Shown piece after piece: positions 33,114 through 35,327 of a DNA stretch of 35,327 nucleotides. The first letter of the stretch is position 1. Every line of letters begins with the position of its first letter. The notes under the pieces were generated by a model. That model did not search any database and was not told where the DNA came from. It saw only the letters and a list, made by a program, of their open reading frames with translations. The stretch spans positions 1-35,327 of the forward strand of contig JBDNJM010000104.1 in NCBI GenBank assembly GCA_041687755.1. Reading direction: 5' to 3'. The position numbers and the translations under genes are program-made. Origin of the DNA: JBDNJM01 sp041687755. GTDB taxonomy: Bacteria > Planctomycetota > UBA1135 > GCA-002686595.

Positions 33114-35060
33114 ATGCTCTCCCTTCTGCTCGCCTTCGCACCCGCCGTTGCTCAGCTCCCCGATCAGCCGCTGGAGGACACGCTCCTCGCGGACCTGAAT
33201 GCGCTCACTCAGACGGGTGTGATCGACAGCCCCGACTGGCTGGTCGCCAGCGAGGACGGGCTCTTGTGCGGGTTCGAGACCCTCTCGGGTGGGCCGTCGG
33301 TGCCGTGGTACTCCGAAGCCGCCGACGAGGTCTTTCCGCTGTTCGCTGACGTGCCGGTTGACGCGCTCGAAGACGGGGTCGCGCTGGAGAACGGCAAGCG
33401 CGTGTTCTTGGCGGCCGAGCCCGGTCTCGACCTGGAGCCCTACGCGCTCGACACAACGACATTCGAGTGGACTCGTCTCCGGCAGGGGCCGAATCCGGTT
33501 GCGCCGAGGGCGTTGGTGTCGGATGGCCTGAGGGCGTTCTTTACGGCAACAACGACGAGCGCAGGGAGGGAGTTATGGACTACGGATGGGAGTGCATCGG
33601 GGACCCAGCTGGTTTCCTAGTCCGTGGTTGGGCCTGGCTCGCTGATCACGCCGGAGGACCTGATTTGGGCTTTAGAGGGCGAGGTGTACCTCACCCGAAC
33701 GGGTTTGAATAACCTCGCGGTCATGACGGGCCTTCCTGGAGCCCCCCAGGTTCAGCTGTTCACGACCCTGGGCGCCGCCCCGGGGTCCTGGCGTCAAGGA
33801 ACTGCTCAGGGTCGGGGACCGGCTGGTCTTCCACGCAGCGGGCGTCGTCGGGACAGGCTTCTTCTTGGGGTGGTATGCGCGTCGGCTGGATACGGGCGAG
33901 ACCGAGCTCTTGGTCGTGGGTTTGGCGGGCTGATCCCGTGCCGCAGTGGGGCGCGCGTTCTTCACCACCAAGGCTGGCGCTTGACACACAAGCGATGGAA
34001 CGGCCGCGGGAACGTCCGCGTTGGACGACTTACTGGTACTTGGCTTCGGGACGCCCGTCGAGGGTCCGGGGCTGGGTTGGCCGGACGCCCTGTTCGTCAC
34101 CGTCCCCGAGGTCGCGCCCAATCGCTTTAGGGTCTGGAAGACCGACGGCACCGCGGCGAACACCGTGGACTTCGGGCAGCGCGTGTTCGAGGCCGACTCC
34201 TGGGCGACGGAGTATGCCCCGCCCTACGGAGACCTCGGGGAGGGCGAGCACGTGCTGTTCCTCGAGCATGCCTACGGGCTCGGGTACGCCGGGCAGTCGG
34301 AGGTCCGTCTGTGGACGACGCCTGTGGCCACGGGCGGAGCGCAGGAAGTTTCGCTCGAAGACCCCTTTGACCAGCCCGCGATTCCGGGCTTCGCCTTCGG
34401 CGCCTCCGCGTCGAAGCTCAGCGGGCTCGACTTTGTGGCCCAGGGGGACGGAGGGCTGGCGATCGGCTTCAACAACAACGTGGGGGAAGAAACTTGGCGC
34501 GTGGACGCCGACGGCTCCCAGGAGTTCTACGCCAACTTTCAGCCGGACGGCAGCGCGGACTCCGACCCCCAGCAGTTCCAGCGCGTCGGCGGTCGGGTGT
34601 TCTTCGCCGCGACCGACTACCTGCACGGCCAGGAGCTGTGGGTGAGCGATGGAACGGAGGCGAGGACGTGGTTGGATGCGGACCTCGAGCCGGGAACGGA
34701 GAGTTCAAGCCCGCGCTTCGGGCCGCCATCGGTCGGTGAACGGTTCCTCTTCGGACGAGTCGCCGTCGCCGGTGCGCGGCCGGAACTGTGGCCCAGTGAC
34801 GGGACGCCGGAGGGGAGCGTGCGCCTCTCCGCGAGCGGGCCACCGTTCGTGACCGCGACGACGGCGTTCGGAACGGAGTTCAGGCCCGGAGGTAGCTACA
34901 CCCGGCTCGCCGTTTCCTTTGGCGGGCAGGTCGTCTATAGCGCAAACGACGATGAACTCTGGATCACGGACGGGACGCCGGCCGGGTCCGGCCCGTGGGG
35001 GTATCCGGTGCCTGACGTGGCCAAGAACTACCCGCAAGAGCCGGACCCGCGTCGCGAGCA
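33114..35060 (+). pseudogene. Secreted ELWxSDGT-repeat protein, multiply disrupted
   Basis: It starts at ATG 33114 with a signal peptide (MLSLLLAFAPAVAQ). The protein carries repeats of the type GRELWTTDGSASGTQ, VWKTDGTAANT, GQELWVSDGTEA, ELWPSDGTPEGS and DELWITDGTPAGS, known from large secreted beta-propeller-like proteins. It is broken by TAG at 33618-33620, a frameshift near 33780, and TGA at 33931-33933 and 33982-33984. Family-like sequence continues after each of them (LVSxSVVGPGSLITPEDL; GVKELLRVGDRLVFH; HTSDGTAAGTSALDD). From 33985 the frame is open to the window end, but sequence resembling the family stops near 35060, where a second insertion sequence begins. The 3' part is presumably lost or displaced. 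Confidence 0.75.
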
Positions 35061-35124
35061 TAACCTGACCTGCTCCCGTGTTGTTTGTCCCAGTTTGAGG
35101 CACGCAGACCCCACCATCGGGAGT

Positions 35125-35327
35125 TCAGGCCCGGACCTTTTGCTGCCCTCTACGGTCGGCCGGATCGAGACTGTCCCGGCCCCAATCCTGGCGCCACCGG
35201 AAGAGTTCATCCGACTCGAGCGGTCGCGACACGAATCCAAGCATCTGCGCCGGCGTCTTCCTCGTCCGGTTCGTCTTCGATCGCACCAGGTTGCGATAGG
35301 CGATGTGGACGTGAAGTGCCACATCCA
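35125..35327 (-). CDS. Transposase, C-terminal fragment (5' part off window)
   Basis: The minus-strand frame is open from the window edge to TGA at 35127-35125, about 66 codons. Words such as LHVHIAYRNLVRSKTNRT, TPAQMLGFVSRPL and ELFRWRQDWGRDSL resemble the C-terminal end of DDE transposases of insertion sequences frequent in planctomycetes (..YRNxVRxRxN....TPAQxLGxVxRxLxxxELLxWRQDWG). It interrupts or bounds the ELWxSDGT-repeat gene, whose recognisable part stops about 65 bp away. The IS end should lie between about 35045 and 35124. The family is assigned from memory of the pattern, not by search. Confidence 0.55.
   Translation of the reverse strand, partial: DVALHVHIAYRNLVRSKTNRTRKTPAQMLGFVSRPLESDELFRWRQDWGRDSLDPADRRGQQKVRA

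Overview
The window is GC-rich bacterial chromosome, roughly two-thirds G+C by eye. Several features suggest a planctomycete-like organism, but the assignment is tentative: many secreted multi-domain proteins of unknown role (PQQ-type propeller, ELWxSDGT repeats, FG-GAP-like esterase), few Shine-Dalgarno sites at first genes, and a REP-associated tyrosine transposase flanked by GGAATCGTGTC palindromes. No rRNA, tRNA or CRISPR array was found.

Layout. 1-1030: the end of an IS66-type element that cuts into the 3' part of a secreted-protein gene. 1074-5809 (minus): a small membrane protein, then a tightly coupled three-gene molybdenum hydroxylase operon. Its FAD subunit carries the extra four cysteines of 4-hydroxybenzoyl-CoA reductase beta subunits. 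6308-7876: a DUF1294 membrane protein, convergent with a secreted protein that looks like an inactive gluzincin. 8509-11210 (minus): two coupled secreted amidohydrolases, the second lacking most metal ligands. 11406-11981 (minus): one intact pseudopilin. 12212-17423 (plus): a type II secretion / type IV pilus-like operon (L-, M-, E-, F- and G-like genes) in which every gene is broken by frameshifts, stops or deletion. 17476-20209: an alpha/beta hydrolase with the nucleophile serine replaced by glycine, and a frameshifted PQQ-type propeller gene. 20278-23667: a large secreted esterase with an FG-GAP-like C-terminal region. 23980-25220: a RAYT transposase between REP-type palindromes. 25221-30660: a Ski2/Mtr4-like helicase, divergent from an FtsQ-like protein translationally coupled to a 601-aa membrane protein. 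30969-32853: rplM, rpsI and yebC, all intact. 33114-35327: an ELWxSDGT-repeat gene with several lesions, cut by the end of a second insertion sequence.

The window mixes intact housekeeping genes with an unusual amount of decay: eight broken or truncated genes (the five-gene secretion operon plus three secreted-protein genes) and three secreted, family-recognisable proteins that have lost catalytic residues. Five places carry short in-frame tandem repeats of unrelated sequence, and two insertion sequences interrupt genes at the window edges. I see no single obvious new defence or biosynthetic system. The most unusual items are the decayed secretion operon beside an intact pseudopilin, the active/inactive amidohydrolase pair, and the FtsQ-like gene coupled to an unknown membrane protein.
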